A DNA stretch of 64,000 nt from Panonychus citri. Taxonomy: Eukaryota; Arthropoda; Arachnida; Trombidiformes; Tetranychidae. The stretch covers positions 310,001-374,000 of the forward strand of contig NW_026515530.1 in NCBI RefSeq assembly GCF_014898815.1, given 5' to 3'. Shown one piece after another: positions 52,272 to 63,935 of this stretch (positions are counted from its first letter, which is position 1; every line of letters starts with the position of its first letter). Below the pieces are notes generated by a model that saw only the letters and a list, made by a program, of their open reading frames with translations, did not search any database and was not told the DNA's origin. Made by a program: the position numbers and the translations under genes.

Positions 52272-52749
52272 TGTGTAAGAAAATAACTAAAAAAATTTAA
52301 GAACTTAATTAGATAAAAAAAGAAAAGAGAGATTGTCAAATTAAATGTTTATCTTTGAATGAAAAATAACCAGAATCTTCAATTAGAATAGAAAAAAAAA
52401 CTGGTTCTTTTTCAGCGCCATCTCTTTATAGAAATTGGAACTGAAGAGAATCATTTTTGAAAAAAATTCTCTTTTTTTCTAAACAAAAAAATGTTCTCAG
52501 CACAAACTGACAACTATTTCTTTTCATTAATTAGTTAATTTTTTTCTTATTCTTTTATTATTTAATTGTAAACAATTTAAATGTCGGTGTTCTTCTTGAT
52601 TGTGAACTGTGTTCTATTGACACCTTGCCATTTGGAGAAAGGGTTGTCTTTGTGAATTTTTATTTCTACCGAGGATCAACCCATCTTTCAACAACTGATT
52701 GGTAAAAGGAGGGAGAGAGGAAAGAGAGAGAGAGAGAGAGGAAGATAAA
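52272..52749. promoter_or_regulatory. Bidirectional promoter between septin and RGS genes
   Basis: 478 bp separates the two start codons. It contains AGATGGCGCT on the - strand (AGCGCCATCT at 52414-52423), about 150 bp before the septin ATG, and a GA-rich run (52710-52742) just before the RGS ATG. Promoter function is inferred from head-to-head layout. Confidence 0.5.
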
Positions 52750-54433
52750 ATGAATTCTCATCCTATTATTAATACTACTATTAGTAGTAATAGTGAACCA
52801 ATTTATTGTAATTTAATTGATTATGGTGATGATTTTGGTTTGGATTCTCGTTTGGAGAGGTTAAGAGTCTCTGCTTTGATCAGTAAAAACAATAATGAGG
52901 ATCATGTTCAACTTCAACAAACTTTGTCTCTACCAAATGGACAATCACAACAACTTCAACAACAACAGATAATTAGCCAATGTGCTCAACCAATTTCCAA
53001 TCAATCTTGTCCTGAACAACAACAACAATTACAAACTCAGCCAACCTTACAGGTTCATCAGCAATCTCAATCTCAACAACAACAACAACAATTACCACCA
53101 ATACAAACTCAACCTCAACCACCACCACCATCACAACAACTACAACAACCGCCACAATCACAATCACAATTACAACATAATAATTCAAATAATTCCTCTG
53201 TTATTCATCCTTATCTTCAATACCTTTTATCAGCTTCATCGACTCCTTCTCATCATCATCAAAATAATCATCTCGCTCACCTAAATCATAATCATCCAAT
53301 TGAAGATATTGATTGTTACCTTAACACCCCGGCCAAAGATTTTGACATTGGTGATTCTTCATTTACTAGCAGTCGTCAATTTGATTCAACAATTAGTTCA
53401 ACAAATCAATCGAGATTTCAATCATATAAATATCTAACTCAAGTTTGGCCAGAAGCTTCTCCATCAAAAGTAAGTACAATTAAATTAACCAATCAAACTG
53501 TTCTAATTCAATTGAATAATATTAGTTACTGATCGTTTTCATTTTCTTTTATTCCTTTCAAACTTTATTTGATAAGATGTTGGATTCGCCTTTAGGAAGA
53601 AAAGTTTATCATGTTGCTGCCGAACAAACAAAAACATTATCACCACCGAAAGAGAAATGTGTCAAAAATTATGGAAGAGTAAAATCTTGGGGCAATTCTT
53701 TTGATAATTTATTAAACGATGCAATTGGAGTCAAAATTTACTCTGTAAGAACAATTAACACTAATTAGTGTAAAACCTAAAATTGTCAAAAGAATACTAA
53801 TCATCTTTTGTTTTCAATCCCAACAATTAACAGAGGTTCCTAAGCAGAGAGTTTAGTGATGAGAATATACTTTTCTGGTTAGCCTGTGAAAAGTACAAGA
53901 CCATGATTAAAAAAACCGAGGTAACAATCAGATTAACCACTTTTTTTTATAGAACAATTAAAATTATATTTATATCGGTGACATACTATTAATATTTCCT
54001 CTTCCTATCTCATTTTCTAGGCTCGAAAAGAGGCTAAAGCAATTTATGATCAATTTTTGACAATCAATGGCTCACATACAGTCAATGTTGATGCGGATGC
54101 AAGGAATTCCGTTGCTAGGAATCTGAAAAAACCTACTAAAGAGCTTTTTGATATTCCTCAAACTCAGGTAGATTAGAACCAAGTTAAATTCCAACCACAA
54201 TCACTAATTGTTCTCTCTCTCTCTCTCTTAATTAGGTTTATAATTTGATGAAAAATGACAGTTATAAACGTTTTCTAACTAGTGAACTCTACGAAATGTG
54301 CCTTGAAAGTGAGAAGACTGGAAAACCTCTTCCCGTTTGCTCCAAAGATGACAGTGATAAAAAGAAAGTGCCTTCATCTAAAAGACGACTTTCCATCGGA
54401 AGTTGGGTTCTCAAGAAAACTTTCAGAAAATAG
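52750..54433 (+). CDS. RGS domain protein, R12-like (RGS10/loco group)
   Basis: GTPase-activating protein for Gi/o alpha subunits. Five exons: 52750-53469, 53577-53744, 53834-53920, 54021-54167 and 54236-54433, all phase 0; 439 aa. The first 225 residues are low complexity, rich in Gln, Asn, Ser and His. The RGS box runs from WGNSFDNLLNDAIGVKIYS through FSDENILFWLACEKYK to NLMKNDSYKRFL (residues about 280-415). The HTVNVDADAR and NLMKNDSY signatures fit the R12 branch better than the RZ or R4 branches. The tail is basic (KKVPSSKRRLSIGSWVLKKTFRK), and no GoLoco or RBD follows, so the layout is RGS10-like rather than full-length loco. I chose ATG 52750; the upstream in-frame TTG at 52699 sits in a GA repeat. 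Confidence 0.88.
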
Positions 54434-55199
54434 ATTCGAAAAGAACTTTTTTTTTCGTTCGAAATTGTTATTTCTTCCCTTTCCCTCGCCAAAAACACCA
54501 ACTATTTTTGCATTACCTTTTTTTTATCAATAACTTTTTTTAAGCTTCATAATTATTATTATTATGATATTTTTTTGTATCAATATCTAAACGATTAGCA
54601 TCTTGATTATCAAGTGTAAACATTACTCATTTTATCTCAATCATAGATTGGATAATTACTTATATCAACACTTACTTTTTGCTAATTGTAAGTGTTAATT
54701 TCAGATATTTATTTATCCTTAATTTCAACAACAAATTGGATGTGTAAACATACACACACACATACAATTATCAACTGGATACATAATTGCACTAAATTGA
54801 GAGTTAATCTGAAACCAACAATCAATGTCACAAATGAGTGACTAATTAATTAATCCTCTAATATCTTGTAATAGTAGTTAAAACTAAATTGTAAACAGCG
54901 CAAGAGTTAAATTGTAATCGATATGATTGACATTAAATTTTTTTCCCCAATCAAATTAACCATAAATATCCGTTAATTGTTTTAAAACCCAGATTTACCA
55001 ATGGATTCCAAGGATATCCTGGTGAAAAAAATTAATTTCCTTATGAATTAATCTTACCTTTTATATGAATATCAGTTGACAATTAAGTAATCTAAATGCA
55101 ATTGAAATTAAATCTCTAACAATTTATTGATTGTTGACATAAAATTTGACATCTAATATAATTGATTAAATTACAACAACAATTAAACACGATCAAAAC
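54434..55199. other. Convergent intergenic region after the RGS gene
   Basis: No gene seen; presumed 3'UTRs. Short AAT/ATT and ACAC runs only. A further exon of the 55871 (-) gene could lie here, but I could not identify one. Confidence 0.45.
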
Positions 55200-55871
55200 T
55201 TACATTGAGGTTAAACTTTTATACTCTCGTTGTTTAATTGTACACGAAAAGATGTAACCAAGTGAACAATTAACTAAATTAATTACTAGGGCAATCGTTT
55301 TAAACCAAGCCAAGTATGTCCAGTAAATGTCCAGTGTAATGGCCACAAGGGGAAGCAGTAAAAGGACACAAGGGACAAAGGTCAAGCAATAGCTTTTATA
55401 ATGACAACCGATCACAATTAGTAAACTAGATAAAAACATTGCGATTGTAACAATTACCGTTACGATTGCTGATCTAATTGCTCCGGTCAATCTGATTGAT
55501 TCATAATCGATTTCTTCTTGTTTTTGATTTTCTTCAGCCACAAATTCATCGGCAATTATAATTCGTCCTTCCTTAATTGCTACAGCTTCAATAACGTAAT
55601 TAGGTGTGATTGCAATCAATGAGATTACTGAAATGGCTGATGAAAAGTAAATTGTCCAAGTGAGATAATCAATTAACCGATAAGATGATTCCTCTTTTAA
55701 ATTAGTATCAATTGTTAATTGTTGCTGGTGTTGATTGGAAACCAATAAGTTACCATAGCGGTTAATTGTTGATGAAACGATTTGATTGTTGTTAATCAAT
55801 GATTTTGGTGGTTTATATTTGGGTGGATAATTGTTAGGGTATGAGGATGGATAGAAACGATCTGTTAACAT
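55200..55871 (-). CDS. Unknown four-TM membrane protein
   Basis: Not recognised. One exon of 223 aa from ATG 55871. The first 70 residues are polar, Pro/Tyr/Asn/Gln-rich (SSYPNNYPPKYKPP). Four hydrophobic segments follow: LTWTIYFSSAISVISLIAIT, SAIVTVIVTIAMFLSSLLIV, LTFVPCVLLLLPLVAITLDI and FKTIALVINLVNCSLGYIFS. An acidic loop (ADEFVAEENQKQEEID) lies between TM1 and TM2. The frame ends EYKSLTSM, but the last codons overlap an excellent donor (TCAAT|GTAAGTTT at about 55203), so the gene may continue with an unseen exon. The even coding composition with clear TM periodicity makes it likely real. It has no tetraspanin CCG motif and no claudin motif. Confidence 0.55.
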   Translation of the reverse strand: MLTDRFYPSSYPNNYPPKYKPPKSLINNNQIVSSTINRYGNLLVSNQHQQQLTIDTNLKEESSYRLIDYLTWTIYFSSAISVISLIAITPNYVIEAVAIKEGRIIIADEFVAEENQKQEEIDYESIRLTGAIRSAIVTVIVTIAMFLSSLLIVIGCHYKSYCLTFVPCVLLLLPLVAITLDIYWTYLAWFKTIALVINLVNCSLGYIFSCTIKQREYKSLTSM

Positions 55872-56901
55872 CACAATTTAGCTAATTGTTAACAATTTAT
55901 ATTCACTTTGATTTCACATCTCAAGTTGAAACTATCAACTGGCTAATGTTGTTGTTGCCTGACAATTTATTGATTATTAACCTTGATTGTTTTCAAGTTT
56001 AAAGTGTGAATTTTGTTTTCCAATCAATTTATTGATTATTGTCATCAATGTTTCTGAAATTAGTTAATTGTAATATGTAATAAAATTGCTATTCAATTTG
56101 TTGTCAGTGTTTTTTTTTATTTATGTAACTACGAGTCTCACTTTAAATTGATTGTTAATTGTTAATGTAATTGGTGGTGATCGTTTATCGTTGATTGTTT
56201 TAAAAAGTTTGATTTGATTTAATTTAAATTGTCAATTTGATCATTGGTATCACATCCGGATAACCTTGTCCATTGTTATCAAAATTAAAGTGATCAATTT
56301 AATCATTTTTATTTTGTTCAGTTTTTTTACTGATTAATTGTGATTAACTACAATTTGCTGATTGTTTTAACTAAATTAGCTTAATTGTCTCGTCCTATTG
56401 ATCTGTCTTTACAACAATTCAAGGTTTAATTGTTGTTACTTTTGTCTTGGTTGTGATTGTTTTGATTTTTCATTTATTTATATTGAAATCAAAATCGTTA
56501 CCTGCAACTTAATTATTTAATTATCAATAATAATTAACTGTAATTTATTTATTCAGCTTTTTATTTATCAATCAATTTCAATTTGAGTTAATTAAATTGT
56601 AACGATTAACAATGAAACCCAATTGATTTCAAATTTGTTATCAATTGAATTTTAAATTTTATTTTCAAGTGTCAATTTTATTATTAATTACAATTTAATA
56701 TGATTTAATTGGTGTTTCTGATTATGATTAATACTCATAGAGGTTAATCATTGTCTTTAAACGATAATTAATTGATGATTGTTGATTATGGTTTTGTAAA
56801 GGGGAAAATATTTAGAGATTTTAATTTGATAAAATGAAAACAGTTAACATTTGATGATCAAGGATGAAGATGTTGCTGTGGTCAAGCTTAATTGTTGATG
56901 G
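55872..56901. other. Intergenic region
   Basis: About 1 kb of AT-rich DNA between two leftward genes, with TTAATTG words; no exon or RNA gene seen. Confidence 0.5.
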
Positions 56902-58325
56902 TCATTTAAGGGTAAAAGCAAATATCTTTCGACCCAAATGGTCAGGGGGCAAGGTGAGAATGTATTTCCTTAGGCTGGTTAAAAGGACGGCGGTAGTGAC
57001 CAGAAGAGCGCCAATGATTGAATAAATGTCGGGCATTCGTCGGAATAAAAATATTTGGGTTATAAAGGCAAAGAAAACTTCAGACGAGGCTCGAGTTACA
57101 CTGACCAGTCCAGCCTCTTCACACTGTAAGGCTTTGGTCAAGAGTAGTTGAGCATAAAATGAGGCGATGGCCAGAATGACCAGTAACCAAGGGCCAATAC
57201 CACAATCGGGAAGTTTAAAACCATCAAGGAAATAGGTGATTGTAGAGGTTTCCAAAATGGCGACCCAAGCAAAATTGAACAAAATAATTGAATGATGAAG
57301 TGATTTGACCTTTCGCACCACAACATAGGAAGCAGATCCAACGAGTGTCGCACCCATACCCGCTGCAAGGCCAAGAAGTTCTGACCTTCGATCGATTCCA
57401 GCATCTGCAGCTTCAGCATCGGTTGAACCAAAGAGAACATTTAATTTAGCGGTAAATGCAATTCCAAGTAAAGTGACCGCAAGAGCGATAACGTGAAAGA
57501 TACCACAAGGTTCCTTGAGGAAGAGACGGGCAAAGATACAGACGAAAACGGGCATTGAGAGAACGATAATTGTCGCATTGGCCAGAGGAAGATATTGAAG
57601 AGCACAATAACGAAGGTAAAGCGAAGTGGCCCCAGCGATACCTCTTAACAAGACCCAAACTCTAAGGTTAGACGGACCGAGAACATTAGTACCTAAATCA
57701 GAGACCATTGGAATTGAGAATAATAATATTCCCAGGAAACGGAAACACGATAAAGCACCAGGGTGAATGGTGGATAAATGTTTAACAATCGCTGTTGTGA
57801 TCGAGAAAAATATCGATGAAAGGAAAGCATAGAAAACACCTCGAAATGATGACCAAAAAGAGATGGCCAATTGTCGGGAACCTCGTCGAAGATTAATCAA
57901 TGTGGTCGAGGTCCTTTTCTTATTGTGATTTAGATGATTGTTATTGCAAGGACAGATATTCGTTGATCCATTGGTCGAACCGTAAACATTTAAAATCGAT
58001 TCTGAACAATTAAGTGTATCGATTGTACCATTGAGACCGATCACCGCTCCTTTTGGGTCTAATGATGAGACGGAAGTGATTCCAGTTTTACTGAACTTGA
58101 ATCGTAATTTGATAAACAATTTAAATGATTTTCGTCAAGATGGTAAACAATTTGATTACAATTATTGTTATTAGAGTCATTAAGGTGTTGATGGTAATTG
58201 TGATTAAGATGATTCTCATTGTGATTAGTTGAAAGGGTTAAATTGTTACCATTTGTATCACCGTCACTTAAATTATATTGATCAGTTGAATGATCATAAA
58301 CTGAATTATCGTAGCCCTCTTTCAT
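56902..58325 (-). CDS. SLC35G-like EamA/DMT family transporter, with an apparent one-base frameshift
   Basis: Ten-TM drug/metabolite-type transporter resembling SLC35G1 (TMEM20), probably ER or plasma membrane; substrate unknown. The transporter frame contains two EamA halves: from FYAFLSSIFFSITTAIVKHL through ALQYLPLANATIIVLSMPVF, and from LLGLAAGMGATLVGSASYVV through EEAGLVSVTRASSEVFFAFI. This frame has no ATG before TM2 (its upstream codon is TTG at 58119). The only good start is ATG 58325 in another frame, encoding an Asn/His-rich cytoplasmic leader. The two frames overlap at 58059-58140. One extra base, for example in the A-run at 58086-58089, fuses them into a 474-aa protein. A 53-bp GTTTAC...CAAG intron (58167-58115) would also join them but lacks a pyrimidine tract and is shorter than other introns here. 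Confidence 0.85.
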
Positions 58326-60788
58326 TGTTAATTGTGAATCAAGTGGTTGATTAAAAAACTGAAATTAAATTAACTGTTAACTCAGTTGAGTGAGTTGATT
58401 ATAAATGTTTTGTTAATTGTAATTAAAGGTTGACAAGTTGGATGAAGATGAAGATTGAGAATCGTTATCAACACATATAAACACAAACAAACAAAATACA
58501 ATCAGATTGATTTGATTGTTAAGAAGACAATTAATTAACTAATATAAATTGTTTTTTTGTCAATTTCTAATTCAAGGTAAATTAATTCAGGTAAACAATC
58601 AAAATTTAAGGTACGGAAATGGTATTAGGACATAATTAAGAGTCTAATTAAATACAGTTAATGATTAACGACGATTCAATGGTTCAGCCATGATTATTGT
58701 AACAATTTAACTGATTTAATGGTGTATCACTTGGTGATTGACTTAACAATTAACAATTAATAATCAACAGTATGCACCAAATGATAATATTGTAATAAAA
58801 GAAATGATTTAAACTAAATTGTTAAATCAAATTGTAAACAAATAACGTGAATGAAAAAAAAAATGAATTAACTTTGAAAGTTTTTAGCTTAATTGTTGGG
58901 GAAAAAGTTTCCCACTAGTTTTAAACAATCTTGATTGTCGATGGGTTTAACAATGATTTAGTTAATAGTGATGATGATTAACTTGATGATGATGATTAAA
59001 TATAATAATAATATAATCAAATTAACTGGTTAAGAGCATGTCTATGTTACAATTGAAAGTGAATGTTACTCTAGATCATTTTAATTAACTCTCACTCTCT
59101 CTCATTTCATTTTAATTTAATTTGATTATTGAGATTAACTGTGATTAATCAATTACAATTCTAGTTGTTCAAGTGATTTATTTACATGATTAACTACTGA
59201 TTAACTGATTATTTTTAATCAACAAGGTCAAGAGCCAACGGTTAACCTCAACAATGAGTTTACCTTTTAATCAATGGATCAGATTAACTTTTAGTTGGTT
59301 GATTAATTGTTGTCTGGTTATAACTGATTAAACTAATTGTGATTAAATTGATTTCCTTTTTTTTTTGTCATGTTTTCATCTCTAATCATGATGTAAATAA
59401 TTTAATTTAATTCTAGCGAGTTTATTTAATCCCTTGCTTAATCCTGGTTAGGATTAAGTTCATTGATTTTGATTAATCAAAATTGAATAACCTTTGGACT
59501 GATATTTGATTGTTACAATTAATTAATTGTCGTTAATCACAATGACCTTGTCAATAGCTGAAAAAGTCACTTGATTCATCAAAAAATTAATAATAAAATT
59601 GATTGTTTTGCATTTTCTAGTATTTAATTGTTTACTTTTCCAGTTAATCAACTTGTTGATCATTTGTTTGTTTGTGATTAAAAGTTACAATTAAATCACT
59701 AAAATAAAATCTCAAAAGTAAACAATTAAAGGTGAATAAACAATTTGCTTCATTTGATTGATCAATAGTTGCAATTAAATTGTTCACAATTAAATTTAAA
59801 CGATAACTTTTGATTACTGTGATCATCAAAAGGTTCATGTTACTTTTTGGTTTAATTAAACAATTAGAATTGAAGTTAATTGTCAACAATTAATTTCCAT
59901 CGCATCCTTGAATTGTTTCCAAGTTTCATTTTCCAGTAAATTAGTTAATTGTTAACCCGAAAATCCTTCAAATTTAGTGAACAGTTTTTTTTTGTTTGTT
60001 TTTCTGAATATTGGTGATTTTTAATTGCTAAAAAAGTTTTTCATTTTAATTACAATTAAGAGTTTTAATAATTGTTGTATTCAGTAGTTAAATCACTGAT
60101 GGTAAATCAACAAAAACCTATGGAAATATATTCTTAATCATTTTGTTTCTTTTTTTTTCTCTTTCAAATTTAATTGATGGGGGAATTATTTTTCTTAATT
60201 GTCTCACTTAATTGTTGGGTTTAACTGCAATTAATATTCATTTAGGTGAGTGCTTCATTTTAAATACAGTTACAATTAAAGTTGAAGATGATTAGTGGTA
60301 ATGATGATGTTAATATAGTTAAATGATGGTTTGTATTAAGATGAGAATGAGGAAAAGCCTATTAATGGGATGAAAAGTGTTGACAATCAAAAGTGATTAA
60401 TAATAACTAATCTGCTCTCTGTAAACAATTGATAATTAGCAATTAACTCGAGTAATAAGTTAATTATTAATCACTTTAAAGGCAATTTGTTTTCACCTCG
60501 AAAATCTGGTTGGTACACTGTTTAGTAAGTTGGAAGAGGAGAAAATAAATTGTATTCTTTTTCTGTTGGATAATTAATATTCGAATTCTGGTAATTATGA
60601 AAAAAGCGTCGATTTTGTTTGTTTGTCCTAATGTACTTTACCCTGTAAGTGAATTGTGTTTGTGTGTGAAAATGAGTAAAGCAAAGAGAGATAGAGATCT
60701 TGAAGTATATAATTAATTGTCGCAGTTGATTTAGCTGTTTTGTGGTTGGTTCTTGCTGGTTGTCCTTTTCGTTATGGACAATCAATTC
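58326..60788. other. Intergenic region between the BTB-BED and SLC35G-like genes
   Basis: 2.4 kb, AT-rich and full of ACAATTA/TAATTGT words. Contains the presumed 3'UTR of the BTB gene and the upstream region of the transporter. No domain-bearing frame seen. Confidence 0.5.
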
Positions 60789-62363
60789 TCAAGTATAATT
60801 GTCTAGTGATATTGAGATAACTTTGGTTGATCGTTTTCGTGCAGCTTTTGATGAACTTTGTCGTATTCCCGATGATTTGGACGATGAACCAGTGGGTGTT
60901 GATGATGTGGTTACAGATTCATCGAGAACTGCATGGCGATGACGAAGATGATTCTTATGATTACCAGTAGCGGTTCCAGTTGATAAGAAACAAATGCTAC
61001 ATCTTTCAAAGATTTCATCAGGATTCCTTTCTTGACAATCGATGATACATTTTAAACAATAATGCCTCTCATTATCAACCACGGAGACTGTACCATTTTC
61101 GGGATTTTTATAGACAAGACCACCGAAATACTGCCATACAATACTTTTCTTCCAATCGTCAATAATTACGTCAAATTGGGATATCGGTTTGTCTAGAAAA
61201 TCCTTGAGACAAGTTTTATGTGTATCACTCATCATTAATCGTCGACCTAAAAGTAAATGAAGAAACAAAATCAAAGTTAAATATTATAAATATTCTTGTA
61301 ATCAAAGAGTAACAAGAGAATTGAATATGATGATAAGCTAATGAGTTTTACCTTGATGAGAAACAGTAGATGATGTTGAAGTTGTCGTTATTGTTTGGGT
61401 CGTTGATAAGCTAAATTGTCCAGAATCTTCTGGTGTAATTTGAATTCCCTCTTCATAAAGGGAAACCTGTTTGATTGCTGTTTCTGCAACATCGTGAACA
61501 TCAGAGGCTACAATTAAATTAGCTGCATCTTCACTTAAAACAACCGATGCTGTAGCAATTGATTGTTCCAAAATTCTGGAGGGATCCATTTGCTGTATCG
61601 ACTCGGCAGCGGCAAGTTGCTCTTGAGTAGCTGCATCCACTTCAACTCCTATAATTTTTGCTTCTCCCTCCAATTCTTGTGCTTCTGTCGGTGGTGCTTG
61701 ATTTTCAGTAGTAATCTCATGTTCCCGCTGTTGAGACTGTTGTTGTTGTTGAGATTGTGAATTCACTTGTATCTCAAGTTGCTGATTATTTCGCTGTTGT
61801 TGAAGTAATTGACGCTCTTTTTCCCGTTGAGTTCCAAGACGAGAAGCGTGAAACCTTTTAACAGTACCACCTTCTTCTTCCGATTCACTTGTTTGGCAGG
61901 AAGAATCTTTCGTTTTACAAATATTTCCATGGCGATGACGGCGTTTCGGTCTATTCTGATGATAGATTGATGAGTTAGTTATTGGTTGTTGATTTCGAGC
62001 TTGTTTCTCGGTTACTTCAGCTAAGCCTTTAACTTTCAAAGTTTCCGCAGCTTTAAGAAGGGATGTCAATTGATCCTGTGAAACGTTAACCTCACCACTA
62101 TACATAAAGTCAATGATGGCTTTAAGATCAATAAAACGAACATCTTTCAATATAACAATTGGATGTTTACATGGATTAGTCATGAAAAGACTCTGGAAAA
62201 ATGGACTGCAAGCGGATAAGATCATCTTATGAGCTTTAAGTGAAGCTCCTTCACAAGCAATAGTAACATCGACAAGATTTTCAGAGACAAGCATATTATT
62301 GAAAACTTCACTTAAATTGGATAAATGGTTATTCCATTTAAGCATAAACTGCTGTTGAGCCAT
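60789..62363 (-). CDS. BTB/POZ protein with C-terminal BED-like zinc finger
   Basis: Probable nuclear transcription or chromatin regulator. Two - strand exons: 62363-61352 and 61246-60789 (GTAAAA...TTTAG, phase 1), 489 aa. Residues about 6-115 are a BTB domain of the arthropod ttk/lola/bab class (FMLKWNNHLSNLSEVFNNML, LKAHKMILSACSPFFQSLF, then FIDLKAIIDFMYSGEVNV). A basic stretch (RPKRRHRHGN), a Gln-rich region and an acidic/Thr-rich region follow. Exon 2 starts with a Trp-anchored segment (DDWKKSIVWQYFGG), then CLKC, CSIC and NHKNHLRHRH, the spacing of a BED-like finger with an insertion. The tail is Ser-rich and basic. Start ATG 62363 (the earlier in-frame codon is TTG). The specific orthologue is not recognised. 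Confidence 0.88.
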
Positions 62364-62462
62364 AATTGAAAAAGAAAACGAATCAACCAAATTAAATTAG
62401 AAACAATTAAAAAATAATTAATGTAAACAAAAATTTCACGAAATAAAAATAAGCCGAAATCA

Positions 62463-62472
62463 AGATGGCGGC
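62463..62472 (+). promoter_or_regulatory. AAGATGGCGGC (YY1/Pho-type) site upstream of the BTB gene
   Basis: The word beginning one base earlier, AAGATGGCGGC, is the classical YY1 consensus. It lies 100 bp before the BTB start codon. An ATCGATA core (DRE-like) follows at 62522-62528. Binding is inferred. Confidence 0.5.
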
Positions 62473-63094
62473 TCCAGGATATTCTCACAAATAATTCAGT
62501 GGAAATAGACAAATGCTATTCATCGATAAGGAAAATCGATTCTGCTTCCATCTGTTGGCGAAGAAGAAAGAAAATCTCGGATAACAAAAATTATTTAATT
62601 TGTTCAATTTAATTTTATCACAAAAAAAGTTAAAAAAAGAGAAAAACAAAATTTTAGAAGATCATCATTTCAATTAATCACAATTAAAAGACGAAAATCA
62701 AAGTAATTTTCTAATTGGAAAGTTCATTTGTGTTTAGTTTCGATTTTTTTTTGTTCTTTTTCTTTTCTGACATTTTACGATTATTTTTGCTTCTCTTTTG
62801 TAGTGATTAGTGTTCAATCCATCCTTAGGTTGAAGACTGATTTTGGTAATAAAGAAAGAAAAACTTTAGAATGGTTCATGAAATGAAAAGAATTGAAAAA
62901 GAAATTGTTATTCTTTCAATTAATTTTTTATTGAGAGTAAGGGGGTGGAGTTTGTCCGCTAATGTGCAGACTTACATATGAGTATCTTGGTCACAAATTC
63001 AAATGAAAGAAGAAAGAAAGAGGATAGAAAGGAAAGAAAGGAAAGAGAAGCTCTTTACAACATTAGAGCTGATTCACAAATTCATCGGCCAAGG

Positions 63095-63149
63095 GGAGGC
63101 GAACCTACCACCTTGAGTATATGTCGCAGATCTCTTGACCATTCGGCCA
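63095..63149 (-). other. Degenerate tRNA-like element (A and B box)
   Basis: On the - strand, TGGCCGAATGGTC (63149-63137) matches a pol III A box of Leu/Ser-tRNA type, and GGTTCGCCTCC (63105-63095) matches a B box with one change. The D, T and acceptor stems do not pair properly, so this is not a functional tRNA. It may be a tRNA pseudogene or the head of a SINE. Confidence 0.35.
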
Positions 63150-63179
63150 TCAATCGTTAACAATTTCAAAGGTGTGACC

Positions 63180-63330
63180 GAACATTCAAGTTTGTTTAGA
63201 ATTCGGTAGATGGAGCTACTTTCGTTTTCTTTTGATTTTGGTTCTCCCCATTGGTAGTTTGCCCCTCGACCGCCGCGGGAGTAGTTGAATCAGCGGAGTG
63301 AATGACGTCACATGTACACAAAAGAAACTC
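63180..63330 (+). promoter_or_regulatory. Probable promoter of a gene beyond the right edge
   Basis: A locally GC-richer stretch (CGACCGCCGCGGGAG near 63270) in otherwise AT-rich DNA, followed by a perfect CRE palindrome TGACGTCA at 63303-63310 and CACATG. Pyrimidine-rich presumptive 5'UTR follows to the window end. No coding exon of this gene is visible. Confidence 0.4.
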
Positions 63331-63903
63331 AATTTATCTTCCTCTCTCTCTTGTTTTAATCATCCTTCATCCTCTTTCTTTTTACCTTTCTCTCTCTCTC
63401 TCTTTAATTCTCTCTCTCTCTTGTTCTCCTCTCCTTCTTTCATGGTTTTTTATGTTTCTCGCCATCATCATGATGATTTTTCTTCTTCTCAATGATAATC
63501 TCTCTTTATCGTTTTAATTAGAATTTACTTAGAATCCATTGATTTTTATATTCTTTTTTATATAATATCTCTTTGAATTCTTCATGTTTCGTTTTGCTTT
63601 TTTATTTTTTACACTACACTTTCTTCCTTCATCACCACCAACAACATCATCTTCATCTCTCATGTAACTTCCTAAGTGACAATATTCCAAATTCTTCTAC
63701 TGTTATTGTTTCCTAATATTCTTCCATTCTCAACATCCATCATCATCTAATTCTTTCTTTCTTTTTAATCAACTTGTTTTACATTCTTTTTATTGGGGGA
63801 TAATTGTGCTGTGAGTTCATTTAATATTTATAAACTTAAACACAGGTTATTTTTCTGTCAATTCCTGTGGTGTGTAATTTTTTCTTCTTCAACATCTCTT
63901 CAT

Positions 63904-63935
63904 CTTCTTCTTCTTCTTCTTCTTCTTCTTCTTCT
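63904..63935. repeat. (CTT)n microsatellite
   Basis: About ten CTT units in pyrimidine-rich DNA near the window end; visible directly. Confidence 0.9.

Noticed and set aside
60522..60785. 87-aa - strand frame after the BTB gene
   Set aside because: Lies in its probable 3'UTR, no domain, Asn/Thr/Gln-rich AT composition.
63302..63517. Ser/Leu-rich frames near the right edge
   Set aside because: Translations of TC-rich DNA, better explained as the 5'UTR of a gene beyond the window.
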